This document shows positions 1-8,457 of a stretch of 31,802 bases of DNA, in pieces. This stretch comes from an uncultured Clostridia bacterium (GTDB lineage Bacteria > Bacillota > Clostridia > TANB77 > CAG-508). The DNA is taken from positions 1 through 31,802 of the forward strand of contig CAKPKU010000009.1 in assembly GCA_934167365.1 (NCBI GenBank), in the 5' to 3' direction. The notes below the pieces were generated by a model, which saw nothing but the letters and a program-made list of their open reading frames with translations, was not told the origin of the DNA and ran no database searches. Position 1 is the first letter of the stretch, and each line of letters begins with the position of its first letter. Made by a program: the position numbers and the translations under genes.

Positions 1-1
1 T

Positions 2-223
2 ATTACTACTTTATGGATGGCTATGTATTTTATTGAATTAGGAGATATTAAATCTGCTGAAGATTGTTTTAAATTTGTTGTTAATACATCATCTGATTAT
101 GGTTTATTATCAGAGCAAGTTAATAATGAAGATGAGAATTTTAAGTGGATAATAGGACTTGGTTGGTCACATGCTATGTTTATAATTGTATTAGATGAAT
201 TATTGAGATTGAAAAGTAAATAG
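2..223 (+). CDS. Glycoside hydrolase family 15-like protein, C-terminal fragment (5' end outside window)
   Basis: The frame is open from the first bases of the window, so this is the tail of a longer gene and not a 68-aa protein starting at the internal ATG 17. The residues resemble the C-terminal part of bacterial GH15 (glucoamylase/trehalase-type) alpha/alpha-barrel enzymes: a helix with ALYYI-like spacing (TLWMAMYFIELGD), then LLSEQVNNED and IGLGWSHAMFII, matching the family's GLLxEQ...LxWSHA pattern. In the family this segment carries the second catalytic glutamate (here in SEQ) and closes the barrel. Family membership is inferred from these motifs only. The substrate cannot be told. Moderately confident. 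Confidence 0.6.
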   Translation: MTTLWMAMYFIELGDIKSAEDCFKFVVNTSSDYGLLSEQVNNEDENFKWIIGLGWSHAMFIIVLDELLRLKSK

Positions 224-235
224 AGAAAGGAGAGC

Positions 236-247
236 ATGATTATTTAA
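236..247 (+). other. Three-codon mini-ORF using the only good Shine-Dalgarno site upstream of radA
   Basis: AAAGGAGAGC sits 5 to 6 bases before ATG 236, but this ATG is followed by Ile-Ile-stop. It is in frame with radA (ATG 275), separated from it by in-frame TAA codons at 245 and 265. No good ribosome-binding site directly precedes ATG 275. It may be a chance arrangement or a start-stop/reinitiation leader. Confidence 0.3.
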
Positions 248-274
248 GTTTTTAAGTATATCATGTAAATAGTA

Positions 275-1642
275 ATGGCAAAAGCAAAAACTATATTTTT
301 GTGCAATAATTGTGGATATGAATCAGCAAAATGGCTAGGTAAATGTCCTGCCTGTAATGAGTGGAATAGTTTTGTTGAGGAGAAAATTCAAAAAAGCAAT
401 GATTTTGTGGCAGGGTCTAATGAAAAGAAAAAGCCTAATAAACCAACTCTTTTAAATTCTGTTGAGGGAAAAGAATGTTTAAGATCATCAACAGGTTTTG
501 AAGAGCTTGATAGAGTATTAGGAGGAGGAATTGTAAAAGGTTCATTAGTGTTACTTGGAGGTGAACCAGGAATTGGTAAGTCGACTTTAATTTTAGAGCT
601 ATGTGATAAAATTGAGGGAGATGGCAAAGTTTTATATGTTTCTGGAGAAGAATCTGCTGAACAAATAAAAATTAGAGCTGATAGATTAGGTATTAATAAT
701 GAGAATATAATGTTTTTAGGAGAAACAGATATAGATATAATTCAAACAAATATATTAGAGCTAAATCCTAAATTAGTAATTATTGATTCAATTCAAACAA
801 TGTATTCAGATGAGATAACTTCTGCTGCTGGAACTGTAAGTCAGGTTAGAGAAATTACAGCTAGAATAATGAGATTATGCAAATGTAATAATATTACAAC
901 AATAATTATTGGACATGTTACAAAAGAGGGAAGTATAGCAGGACCTAGAGTTCTAGAGCATATGGTTGATACGGTTTTATATTTAGAAGGAGAGCGATAT
1001 TTTTCTTATAGAATATTAAGAAGTGTAAAAAATCGTTTTGGGTCAACAAATGAAATTGGTATGTTTGAAATGCAAAATGAGGGAATGGTAGAAATAATTA
1101 ATCCATCAACTGTTTTAATTTCAGAAAGAGCAGACAATCCAGCAGGATCTATAATAGTTGCGGCTATGGAAGGTACAAGACCTTTATTAATAGAGCTACA
1201 AGCATTAACTGCAACAAGTGTATTTGGTTTGCCAAGAAGAACTGCAAATGGTATTGATTATAATAGATTAACTCTGTTAATGGCTGTATTAGAAAAAAAA
1301 GTGGGTATGAACCTTGGAAATCAAGATATATATTTAAATGTTGTAAGTGGAATAAAAATTTCAGAGCCTGCTGTGGATTTAGGTGTAATTCTTGCAGTAG
1401 CATCTAGTTTTAAAAATTTAAGTTTACCAAAAGATGTTGTAGCAATTGGTGAAGTGGGATTAACAGGTGAAATAAGAGGTGTTAATTTAATTGAAAAAAG
1501 AATAAAAGAAGTTGAAAAATTAGGTTTTAAAACATGTATAATTCCAGAATCTAACAAAAAAGTATTGAAAGAAAATTATAAATTAGATATAATAGGCGTG
1601 AAAAACATAAATGAAGCAATGCAAAAAATGGGATTAAAATAA
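275..1642 (+). CDS. radA: DNA repair protein RadA (Sms), branch-migration ATPase
   Basis: RadA is a RecA-like ATPase that drives branch migration and processing of recombination intermediates in the cytoplasm. At 455 aa it has the usual family length and layout. An N-terminal four-cysteine zinc finger has Cys10, 13, 24 and 27. The RecA-like core carries Walker A GGEPGIGKST (about 95-104), a Walker B-type strand LVIIDSIQT (about 167-174) and the RadA-specific KNRFG motif (252-256). The C-terminal third is the Lon-protease-like domain with GEVGLTGEIR. The start at ATG 275 gives the family-typical MAKxKTxFxCxxCG N-terminus, although it lacks a nearby Shine-Dalgarno site. disA follows 83 bases downstream, the conserved radA-disA pairing of Firmicutes, where DisA senses branched DNA handled by RadA. 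Identification is secure. Confidence 0.97.
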   Translation: MAKAKTIFLCNNCGYESAKWLGKCPACNEWNSFVEEKIQKSNDFVAGSNEKKKPNKPTLLNSVEGKECLRSSTGFEELDRVLGGGIVKGSLVLLGGEPGIGKSTLILELCDKIEGDGKVLYVSGEESAEQIKIRADRLGINNENIMFLGETDIDIIQTNILELNPKLVIIDSIQTMYSDEITSAAGTVSQVREITARIMRLCKCNNITTIIIGHVTKEGSIAGPRVLEHMVDTVLYLEGERYFSYRILRSVKNRFGSTNEIGMFEMQNEGMVEIINPSTVLISERADNPAGSIIVAAMEGTRPLLIELQALTATSVFGLPRRTANGIDYNRLTLLMAVLEKKVGMNLGNQDIYLNVVSGIKISEPAVDLGVILAVASSFKNLSLPKDVVAIGEVGLTGEIRGVNLIEKRIKEVEKLGFKTCIIPESNKKVLKENYKLDIIGVKNINEAMQKMGLK

Positions 1643-1725
1643 ATGCTTTCCAAATTTTAGTCATAAATATTTTGCAAAACATAGTAGATTATAAAAAATA
1701 TTCATTTATTTAAGGAGTGATTAAT

Positions 1726-2802
1726 TTGGCGGGAAATAAACAAGATACAATAATAGAAATATTAAAGTTAATTGCACCAGGGACAAAAATAAGAGAAGGT
1801 TTGGAAAATATTTTAAAGGCCAAAACTGGAGGTTTAATTGTAATTGGTGACACCAAAGAAGTACTAGATATAGTAGATGGAGGATTTAATTTAAATGTTG
1901 AATATACGCCATCAAGATTATATGAACTTGCAAAAATGGATGGAGCTATTATTTTAAGTGCTGATTTAAAAAGAATATTATATGCAAATGCACAATTAAT
2001 ACCATCACCTAGTATAACAACAAATGAAACTGGAACACGCCATAGAACTGCTGAACGTACTGCAAAACAAACAGGAGAAATTGTTATTAGTGTATCACAA
2101 AGAAGAAATGTAATAACAATATTCAAAGGAGATCTTAGATATGTATTACAGGAAAGCTCAAAAGTAATAACAAAAGCAAACCAAGCATTGCAAACAGCAG
2201 AAAAATATAAGAAAGTTTTTGATGATAAATTAAATCTATTGAATGAATATGAATTTAATGATATAGTTACTTTGCAAAATGTAATTGTATGTATTCAAAG
2301 AGCAGAAATGGTATTAAAAGTTGTTGATGAAGTAAAAAAAGCAATATCAGAATTAGGTGAAGAAGGTCGATTACTTCAAATGCAATTAGATGAATTGTTT
2401 GGAAATTTAGAGCTAGAAGAATTTTTCATAATTAAAGATTATATAATGCTAACTAAAAAGAATAGTGAAGAAAAAGCATTAAAAAATATAAGAAAAATGA
2501 CTCATGAAGATTTAATGAAGGTACAGCTAATTGCTAAAGAGCTTGGATATGAAGATTTTGATAATTATGAAGAAGTAAATGTTTTTACAAGAGGATATAG
2601 AATATTAAATAAAATTCCTAGAATGCCAAGTAACATTGTGGAAAATCTTGTAAAAAACTTTAAATCATTTCAACATATAATACAAGCTGATATTCCAGAG
2701 CTAGATGATGTAGAGGGAATTGGTGAAATAAGGGCAAAGGCAATAAAACAATCATTGAAAAGAATGCAGGAACAGTTTATTTTTGACAATTTAAATATAT
2801 AA
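1726..2802 (+). CDS. disA: DNA integrity scanning protein DisA, diadenylate cyclase
   Basis: DisA makes the second messenger c-di-AMP from two ATP and stops when it meets branched DNA. The N-terminal DAC domain has the two signature motifs, DGA (residues 72-74) and GTRHR (103-107) followed by TAERTAKQTG. A helical spine follows, then a C-terminal helix-hairpin-helix DNA-binding domain with DDVEGIGEIRAKAIKQ near the end. The start chosen is TTG 1726, because AAGGAG at 1712-1717 lies 8 bases upstream. An upstream in-frame GTG at 1717 overlaps that Shine-Dalgarno and is unlikely. The predicted length of 358 aa is normal for the family. It sits in a probable operon with radA and, 24 bases downstream, a membrane-anchored prolyl isomerase. 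Secure. Confidence 0.96.
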   Translation: MAGNKQDTIIEILKLIAPGTKIREGLENILKAKTGGLIVIGDTKEVLDIVDGGFNLNVEYTPSRLYELAKMDGAIILSADLKRILYANAQLIPSPSITTNETGTRHRTAERTAKQTGEIVISVSQRRNVITIFKGDLRYVLQESSKVITKANQALQTAEKYKKVFDDKLNLLNEYEFNDIVTLQNVIVCIQRAEMVLKVVDEVKKAISELGEEGRLLQMQLDELFGNLELEEFFIIKDYIMLTKKNSEEKALKNIRKMTHEDLMKVQLIAKELGYEDFDNYEEVNVFTRGYRILNKIPRMPSNIVENLVKNFKSFQHIIQADIPELDDVEGIGEIRAKAIKQSLKRMQEQFIFDNLNI

Positions 2803-2826
2803 AACTAAAGAAAGGAAGAAAGTCAA

Positions 2827-3693
2827 ATGAAAGATAAAAGTAAGTTTATTTTAATAATAGCAATTCTAGCAATTGCAGCAATAATTGCTTGGATATTTTA
2901 TGGAATAATAAATGGAGGAAAAAATCCAATTGCGACAATGGAAGTATCATATGTAGATAATGATGGAAATACACAAACAGGAACAGTAAAAATAGAGCTA
3001 GATCCAAATGTAGCTCCTGAATCAGTTGCAAACTTTGTGAATTTAGCAAATAATGGATTTTATGATAATTTAACATTTCATAGAATAGTATCAGACTTTA
3101 TGATACAAGGTGGAAGTAGTGATGGAACAGGATCCGGATCAGCAAAATTAAGCGATTTAGATAAAAAGATACAAGCTAATAGTTCATCAGATTACACATA
3201 TTCTATAAAAGGAGAATTTGCTAATAATAATATTAATAATAACCTAAAATTTGAAAAAGGTGTAATTGGTATGGCAAGATCTGATTACAGCTCATATGGC
3301 TTAACAGAAGAGGGATATAATTCAGGTAGTTCACAATTTTTTATAGTAACTACTGATAAAAAAGAAACTCTTGACTCTTTAAATTATAATTATGCTTCTT
3401 TTGGAAAGGTAATTGAGGGATATGAGGTTGTAGAAGCAATATCAAATGTTAAAGTTACAACTGAAGAAGGAAGTTCTGAAGCATCTAAACCAGAAAATGC
3501 ACCAGTAATTACAAGTATAAGAGTTGACACTTTTGGAGCAAATTATAAAATACCAGAAACTATAAATTATGATACAGTTTTACAAACTGTACAACAATAT
3601 CAAAATTATTATCAACAATTATTTAATAATAGTAATTCATCTACAAGTGCTGAAACAACTGAAACATCTAATGATGAACAAGCTACTGAGTAA
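2827..3693 (+). CDS. Membrane-anchored cyclophilin-type peptidyl-prolyl cis-trans isomerase
   Basis: The enzyme isomerises Xaa-Pro bonds, here presumably outside the cell. Residues 6-28 form one hydrophobic segment (FILIIAILAIAAIIAW) with lysines before it. There is no lipobox cysteine, so this is a signal anchor. The cyclophilin domain follows from about residue 37, with NFVNLANNGFYD, LTFHRIVSDFMIQGG (FHRI and QGG are family hallmarks), GVIGMARS and SQFFIV. The C-terminus is a Gln/Asn/Ser/Thr-rich tail of about 40 residues. A GGAAG ribosome site precedes ATG 2827. The gene follows disA by 24 bases and ends at a strong terminator. A paralogue lies at 4107. Start and family are secure. The client proteins are unknown. 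Confidence 0.92.
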   Translation: MKDKSKFILIIAILAIAAIIAWIFYGIINGGKNPIATMEVSYVDNDGNTQTGTVKIELDPNVAPESVANFVNLANNGFYDNLTFHRIVSDFMIQGGSSDGTGSGSAKLSDLDKKIQANSSSDYTYSIKGEFANNNINNNLKFEKGVIGMARSDYSSYGLTEEGYNSGSSQFFIVTTDKKETLDSLNYNYASFGKVIEGYEVVEAISNVKVTTEEGSSEASKPENAPVITSIRVDTFGANYKIPETINYDTVLQTVQQYQNYYQQLFNNSNSSTSAETTETSNDEQATE

Positions 3694-3713
3694 AATTTAA
3701 ATAAATGAATAAA

Positions 3714-3743
3714 AAAATAGGCGGGATTTATCTCGCCTATTTT
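3714..3743 (+). terminator. Rho-independent terminator after the radA-disA-PPIase operon
   Basis: The stem AATAGGCGGGA / TCTCGCCTATT has one G-T wobble and a four-base loop, and is flanked by an A-run and a T-run, so it may work in both directions. Confidence 0.85.
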
Positions 3744-3911
3744 CTAATTATCTAATATTAAAAATTTAATATAATTTTATTTAATAATTATTTCAGTAGG
3801 TTATAAATTATTAAATATCTATTAAATAATAAATTTTCAATTATGGGGTAATTAAATGAAAAAATGTTATTTAAATTTGGAATATTAAATTAGAAATGGA
3901 TAATTAGGTCA

Positions 3912-3933
3912 CAAAAAGCATATCAGCTTTTTG
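3912..3933. terminator. Small hairpin in the 413-base gap between the two PPIase genes
   Basis: CAAAAAGC / GCTTTTTG with a 6-base loop. The rest of the gap 3744-4048 is AT-rich with no supportable gene. The hairpin lacks a clear T-run, so its terminator role is doubtful. Confidence 0.35.
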
Positions 3934-4048
3934 GAATTTTATTTTATCATGATATACATAAAAAGTCAACAAATAAAACATGACAAGTGTTGGTATGGGG
4001 GATATGTTTATGATGTGAGATAAATTTAATTTTTATATAAAAATAATA

Positions 4049-4076
4049 TTGAAATAAATCATTAAAATGTTATAAT
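4049..4076 (+). promoter_or_regulatory. Sigma-A-type promoter of the lipoprotein PPIase gene
   Basis: TTGAAA (4049-4054), a 16-base spacer and TATAAT (4071-4076), about 30 bases before the GTG start at 4107. Confidence 0.65.
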
Positions 4077-4106
4077 TTAAATAATTTCATTTTGGAGGTT
4101 TTTATA

Positions 4107-4988
4107 GTGAAGATTAATATGAGAAAATTATTATGTGAGAAAATAGCTTGTATATTTTTAATATTATGTATGATTTTAGCTTTTTCAGGATGTGAAAGTA
4201 ATGAAAATAAAGAAAGTAAGGTAGAAAATAAAATGGAAAGTAATGTAATTGAAAATAGTGAAGAAAAAAGTAATACATCAAATCCAGTAGCAAGTATGGA
4301 AGTTGAATATATTGATAATTCAGGTGATGTTAAAACAGGAATAATAAAAATGGAATTATACCCTAATGAAGCACCAATAACAGTAGCCAATTTTATTAAT
4401 TTAGCAAATAATGGATTTTACAATGGATTAACATTTCATAGAATTATAAATAATTTTGTAATTCAGGGAGGAGATCCTAGTGGAGATGGAACAGGAACTG
4501 CTAAGATAAGTGATTTAGATAAGAGCATTGAACCTAATAGTAGTGATGATTATTCATATTCAATAAAAGGTGAATTTAAAGATAATAATGTGAACAATAA
4601 TTTAAAATTTGAAGCTGGTGTTGTTGGTTTAGCAAGATCTGATTATTCAGTATATGGATTTACTGAAGATGGTTATAATAGTGGTTGTTGTCAATTTTTT
4701 ATTATGAATACAGATGACAAAGCAACAAATAGTGCTTTAGATGGTTCATATACTGCATTTGGAAAAGTAATAGAAGGATATGATATTGTTTTGGAATTAT
4801 CAAATATAAAGATAAGGACAAGTGATAATGGAATGAGTGAAGATTCTAAACCAGTAAATGCTCCTATTATTAAAAAAATTGAGATACAAACATTTGGAAA
4901 AGAATATAATATACCAGAAACATTTAATATGGATGAAATTAGCAAAAAAATTGATGAATATATAGCTAGTATTTATGGTAATTATTAA
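4107..4988 (+). CDS. Lipoprotein cyclophilin-type peptidyl-prolyl cis-trans isomerase
   Basis: This is a paralogue of the prolyl isomerase at 2827, sharing most cyclophilin motifs: NFINLANNGFYNG, LTFHRIINNFVIQGG, GVVGLARS, CQFFIMN. The N-terminus is a lipoprotein signal: basic start, hydrophobic ACIFLILCMILAF and SGC with the acceptor Cys at residue 29, then a Glu/Lys/Asn/Ser-rich linker. It should be lipid-anchored on the outer face of the membrane. GTG 4107 is chosen because GGAGG (4094-4098) is 8 bases upstream. The longer reading from TTG 4092 would overlap this site. It has its own promoter and so is not co-transcribed with the first copy. The change from signal anchor to lipid anchor suggests a duplication followed by divergence. 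Confidence 0.92.
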   Translation: MKINMRKLLCEKIACIFLILCMILAFSGCESNENKESKVENKMESNVIENSEEKSNTSNPVASMEVEYIDNSGDVKTGIIKMELYPNEAPITVANFINLANNGFYNGLTFHRIINNFVIQGGDPSGDGTGTAKISDLDKSIEPNSSDDYSYSIKGEFKDNNVNNNLKFEAGVVGLARSDYSVYGFTEDGYNSGCCQFFIMNTDDKATNSALDGSYTAFGKVIEGYDIVLELSNIKIRTSDNGMSEDSKPVNAPIIKKIEIQTFGKEYNIPETFNMDEISKKIDEYIASIYGNY

Positions 4989-5041
4989 ATAAAACTACTA
5001 TGTAAAAAGCAACAATAATTTTAAAGAAGGGAGATCATATT

Positions 5042-5545
5042 TTGAGAGGACTAGAAGAAATAATTATTGATAAAATTTATGAAGTAACAAATTATGCATT
5101 ATCAAAAGTAATAAAACCTGATATAACAGTAGATACAGTAACAGATCTTGATGAAGAAACTATAAAAGAAATAAAAAGAAAATATGAAATTGAAGGTGTA
5201 ATCTTAGATGTTGATCATACACTCAGAAAAGATATGAAAAAAATTCCTGAGTCAAACAAGGAATGGATAAATCAAATGAAAAAAATGCTTAAAGTAATTG
5301 TTGTGAGTAATGGTTTAGATAGAAATGTAGAAAGATATTTGAAAGAGCAAGGAATTGAATATATTGGATTTGCAAGTAAACCATTAAAATTTAATTTTGT
5401 AAAGGCATGCCAAAAAATGAGAATTAAGCCTGAACAAGTGCTTGTAATTGGAAATAGTTTGTTGCATGATATTTATGGAGGAAAAAGAAATAATATGACA
5501 TCTGTTTTAGTAAAAAGTGTAAACGATGATTTTGAAAAGGAATAA
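5042..5545 (+). CDS. yqeG: YqeG-family HAD-IIIA phosphatase
   Basis: This is a cytoplasmic HAD-superfamily phosphatase of the YqeG group, whose substrate is not established. Motif I is LDVDHTLR (DxDxT nucleophile region), motif II is the serine in VVSNGLD, a lysine follows in ASKPLKFN, and the terminal acid motif reads VIGNSLLHDIYGG. The usual GDQ of this family's motif is GNS here, with the second acid kept as HDIYGG. At 167 aa it is a normal length. The start is TTG 5042, with AAGGGAG ending 8 bases upstream; no other start in this frame fits better. It stands 53 bases after the lipoprotein PPIase and may share its transcript. Confidence 0.85.
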   Translation: MRGLEEIIIDKIYEVTNYALSKVIKPDITVDTVTDLDEETIKEIKRKYEIEGVILDVDHTLRKDMKKIPESNKEWINQMKKMLKVIVVSNGLDRNVERYLKEQGIEYIGFASKPLKFNFVKACQKMRIKPEQVLVIGNSLLHDIYGGKRNNMTSVLVKSVNDDFEKE

Positions 5546-5601
5546 TTTTAAAATTATGGTTTAGCTAATATGGTGTGAAATATACATATAAAAACTCAAT
5601 T

Positions 5602-5693
5602 GAAAAAGAAATTCAATTATGATGTAGACCTAAAAGGTTAGACAAAAAGTTTAACAAGAAAGGTTCAGTACATTATAATTTGAATTTCTTTTT
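5602..5693. terminator. Long inverted repeat between convergent yqeG and fliB-like genes
   Basis: Arms at 5602-5620 and 5674-5693 are complementary over about 19 bases with one extra T (GAAAAAGAAATTCAA / TTGAATTTCTTTTT). A run of A on one side and T on the other means it could terminate both convergent genes. The loop of about 53 bases is unusually long for a terminator and includes a small GACC/GGTT hairpin, so it may instead be a small structured RNA. Confidence 0.5.
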
Positions 5694-5729
5694 TTATATA
5701 AAAATACTTCATATTATTTGCTAGATTTT

Positions 5730-6791
5730 TTAAAACAATCCAATTAAATTATTTACAGAAAAATCAGTTGAATCGTAAAATATATCTTCAATCTTTTGCA
5801 AATTTTCTTCACTATATTCAACTTCTTTTGAAAAATTTTTTACTATTTCAACACAATCTTCTAATTGTAAATTTCCAGTTTCTAACCATTTGCAAAAAAA
5901 TAAAGCTTTTATTAAAGAAACACTTATAGCCATAAATCCAACCTTTGAAAATATATCTTTATCAAATGTGCCTTTTAAAAAGTATCTCCATATAAAATAT
6001 ATAGCTATATTATGTAGATATGTAAAAATTTCAGGGTGCTCTTTTTCAAAAGTTTCCAATTTATTTATTGAATTATTATATGTTAAAATACAATTTTTTA
6101 AATAAGGAATCCAGTTAGGATTAAGAGGCTCTAATGTTGTAAAAAAATTAAAAATTGAATTTGTATTATTTTTTTCATATGAAGTTATATCTAATATTTC
6201 TTCGTTATCTAGTAAATCATTATCAATATCTAATTGAATTGTATATGCATACCATAAAATATTGCGAATTTGTAAATTAAATGTTTTAGTTGAATCTTCA
6301 AGTTGTGAAATTATTTTAGATCTACATTCTGAAAGATATCCAAATAATTCTGCATCATAGGAATCAAAGTTTTCAAAGGGAATATCCTTTTCCATAATTG
6401 AAAAATGCGTATTTTGAGAAAGAATAATTCTTGTCGCTTCTTCACAACATAAACCAATTCCACCTTCTTTTATACCATCAAACCATTCATAATAACGTGG
6501 ATGTTCTGTGCAAATATCACACATATTTTCTTCTCCTAAATTTATAAAAACTTCACAAAGATTTTGCTTATTTAAAAGAGGACAACGATTTTTATCATTT
6601 AAAATAAAATGACTAGGGCTATTAAAATCAATACTTTTTCGTAATTTATCTCCAAACTCGCCAGGAGTATTTTTATATAAATTAGCAGACTTTTTATCAA
6701 TATCAATTTCCCAACCAACGCAACAACAATCTTTACATCTATCTGCAATACAATGAAAATCATAAAAATATGTAGGTGTTCGTAATTTCAT
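5730..6791 (-). CDS. fliB: FliB-like flagellin lysine N-methylase family protein (cysteine-rich)
   Basis: This resembles the FliB family, in which Salmonella FliB methylates flagellin lysines using a CxxxCxxCC-type iron-sulfur region. Visible cysteines are Cys14, 19 and 22-24 in the RCKDCCCVGWEID segment, Cys70 and 79 in CPLL...LCEVF, Cys91/94 in CDICTEHPRYYEWF and Cys115/116 in GLCCEEA. The remaining 230 residues are helical with no membrane segment. ATG at 6791 is chosen because GGAAGG lies just upstream (minus strand) and the product starts MKLRTPTYFYDF. The open frame continues 69 bases upstream only because it reads into the palindromic repeat at 6820, so that extension is rejected. No flagellar genes are in view, so the substrate is uncertain. 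A copy of the first ~19 codons lies at 9424. Confidence 0.8.
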   Translation of the reverse strand: MKLRTPTYFYDFHCIADRCKDCCCVGWEIDIDKKSANLYKNTPGEFGDKLRKSIDFNSPSHFILNDKNRCPLLNKQNLCEVFINLGEENMCDICTEHPRYYEWFDGIKEGGIGLCCEEATRIILSQNTHFSIMEKDIPFENFDSYDAELFGYLSECRSKIISQLEDSTKTFNLQIRNILWYAYTIQLDIDNDLLDNEEILDITSYEKNNTNSIFNFFTTLEPLNPNWIPYLKNCILTYNNSINKLETFEKEHPEIFTYLHNIAIYFIWRYFLKGTFDKDIFSKVGFMAISVSLIKALFFCKWLETGNLQLEDCVEIVKNFSKEVEYSEENLQKIEDIFYDSTDFSVNNLIGLF

Positions 6792-6819
6792 ATATATACC
6801 TTCCTTCCAAGAAAAAAAA

Positions 6820-7115
6820 GGGGACGGTTCTCTTTTCCACATATGTGGAAATTGGGACACATTTGAAATTTAGAAACAGGGAAAAAATTTGAATTAGTTT
6901 AATTTCTACTCTGTTTCCTTTTTGATTTAGAGATTTTATATTTATGCAAGAGTGTCCCTTTTTAATATAAATAGGGACACATTTGAAATTTAGAAACAGG
7001 GAAAAAATTAGAATTAGTTTAAATTTTCTACTCCATTTCCTTTTTTGATTTAGAGATTTTATATTTATGCAAAAGTGTCCCTTTTTATATAAATGTGGAA
7101 AAGAGAACCGTCCCC
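6820..7115. repeat. Nested palindromic repeat element (REP/MITE-like) with 23-bp terminal inverted repeats
   Basis: The outer arms 6820-6842 and 7093-7115 are perfect 23-bp inverted repeats containing GGGGACGGTTCTC and GAGAACCGTCCCC. Inside are two tandem units of about 120 bp (starting 6854 and 6974). Each is bounded by GGGACAC and GTGTCCC and holds an inner GAAACAG/CTGTTTC stem. No protein is encoded. The whole thing looks like one palindromic element that received, or duplicated, a second kind. Related pieces are at 8404-8432 and 12419-12446. Such sequences are known as non-autonomous repeats in Clostridia. The mobilising enzyme is not in the window. Confidence 0.85.
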
Positions 7116-7227
7116 CTTATTGCATTATAAAGGCAAAAGCGGGGAAAATCAATAAGTAAATGGCAGTTATTTCCATTGATTATTGAAGAAAACGTAAATA
7201 TAATTAAATAAAGGAATAGTGATGTAA

Positions 7228-8457
7228 ATGAGATTTTTGAAGTGTTATGGTGAAAAAATTATAAAGAAGGAGCTAAAGGCTTGTTATAATTTTTTTATTC
7301 AAGAGGCAAATAACAAAGTTAAAAGTGATGGATATGGTCTTATTAGAGATAAAACAATATTGGCAGATAATGTTTCAAGTATAGCATGTGTTGGTTATGG
7401 TTTAGCAGCATTGATTGTGGGAGTAGAACATAAATGGATTTCATATAAAAAGGCATATAATAAAGCAGTTGGAACTTTGGAGACTTTTATAAACAATGTC
7501 GAAGGAATAAATGGCTTTTTTTATCATTTTGTAAATATGGAGAATGGTAAAAGAGAATGGAATTGTGAGGTGTCTATTATAGATACAGCTATATTCATAT
7601 GTGGAGCTTTGACTGCTGGTGAATATTTTGAAAAAGATGTGAAGAAAAAGGCTGAAATTTTGTATAAAAAAGTAAATTGGCAGTGGTATAGAAATGAAAA
7701 AAATAATTACTTTTATATGGGTTATAAACCCGAAATTGGATTTTGGGGACATTGGGATATGTATGCAGAGCAGTTAATGTTATATGGTTTGGGAGTAAGC
7801 TCTCCAACATTTCCAATAGATGGAAGTATGTATTATGCATTTCAAAGAAAAAAAGCGGATTACTGTGACATTAAAGATATAATATATACATATTGTGGAA
7901 CGTTATTTCCATATCAGTTTTCACATGCTTGGATAGATTTTAGAAATTTAAAAGATGAAAATCAAACAGACTGGTTTGAAAATTCAATAAAAGCAACCAG
8001 GGCAAATAGACAATATTGTATAAATAATATGAATAATTTTAAAACATATAACGAGAATTCATGGGGATTAACCTCGTGCTTATCTCCAAAAGGATATTGT
8101 GAGTTTGGAGCTAAACCAAGTGAGGCTGATTTAAATAAGATAAATGATGGTACTATATCTCCTTGTGGTGCAATAGGCTCTATTGTTTTTACACCAAATG
8201 AAAGTATAAAGGCAATGGAATATTATTATAACAATTTTCCGAAATTATGGGGCAAATATGGTTTTAAAGATGGATATAATTTAGAAAAAAAATTACCATG
8301 GTTTGCAGAGGAGTATATAGGAATTGACAAGGGAATAGAGCTATTAATGCTAGAAAATTATTTGAATGGAACTGTTTGGAAATATTTTATGAAAAATAAA
8401 TATGTGGAAAAGGGGACGGTTCTCTTTTCCACAAACAGAGAAAAAGGGACAGTTTAG
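7228..8457 (+). CDS. Glucoamylase-like glycoside hydrolase (PF10091, GH144-like)
   Basis: This 409-aa protein resembles the PF10091 group of (alpha/alpha)6-barrel enzymes, related to GH144 endo-beta-1,2-glucanases and the C-terminal part of cyclic beta-1,2-glucan synthases. Matching features run in order: GFWGHWDMYAEQLMLYGLG, FPYQFSHAWIDF, ENSWGLTSCLSPKGY, NDGTISPCGAIGSIVFTPNESI, KYGFKDGYN and the diagnostic IGIDKGIELLMLENYLNGTVWKYFM near the end. There is no signal peptide, so it would act in the cytoplasm. The weak ribosome site AAGGA precedes ATG 7228. The last 17 or so residues (EKGTVLFSTNREKGTV) are encoded by a copy of the palindromic repeat and are not part of the family fold. A ROK-type kinase follows, suggesting sugar use. 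Confidence 0.75.
   Translation: MRFLKCYGEKIIKKELKACYNFFIQEANNKVKSDGYGLIRDKTILADNVSSIACVGYGLAALIVGVEHKWISYKKAYNKAVGTLETFINNVEGINGFFYHFVNMENGKREWNCEVSIIDTAIFICGALTAGEYFEKDVKKKAEILYKKVNWQWYRNEKNNYFYMGYKPEIGFWGHWDMYAEQLMLYGLGVSSPTFPIDGSMYYAFQRKKADYCDIKDIIYTYCGTLFPYQFSHAWIDFRNLKDENQTDWFENSIKATRANRQYCINNMNNFKTYNENSWGLTSCLSPKGYCEFGAKPSEADLNKINDGTISPCGAIGSIVFTPNESIKAMEYYYNNFPKLWGKYGFKDGYNLEKKLPWFAEEYIGIDKGIELLMLENYLNGTVWKYFMKNKYVEKGTVLFSTNREKGTV
8404..8432. repeat. Partial palindromic repeat copy inside the 3' end of the PF10091 gene
   Basis: GTGGAAAAG / CTTTTCCAC arms enclose GGGACGGTT. This is the same sequence as the outer arm of the element at 6820-7115. It is followed by AAAGGGACAG, like the inner arm of that element. 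It overlaps the last codons of the glycosidase gene. Confidence 0.75.

Noticed and set aside
6792..6860. N-terminal extension of the fliB-like protein
   Set aside because: It is translated from the palindromic repeat, while a good ribosome site stands directly before ATG 6791.
7441..7840. Minus-strand open frames inside the PF10091 gene
   Set aside because: They are shadows of the plus-strand gene with no ribosome sites or recognisable domains.
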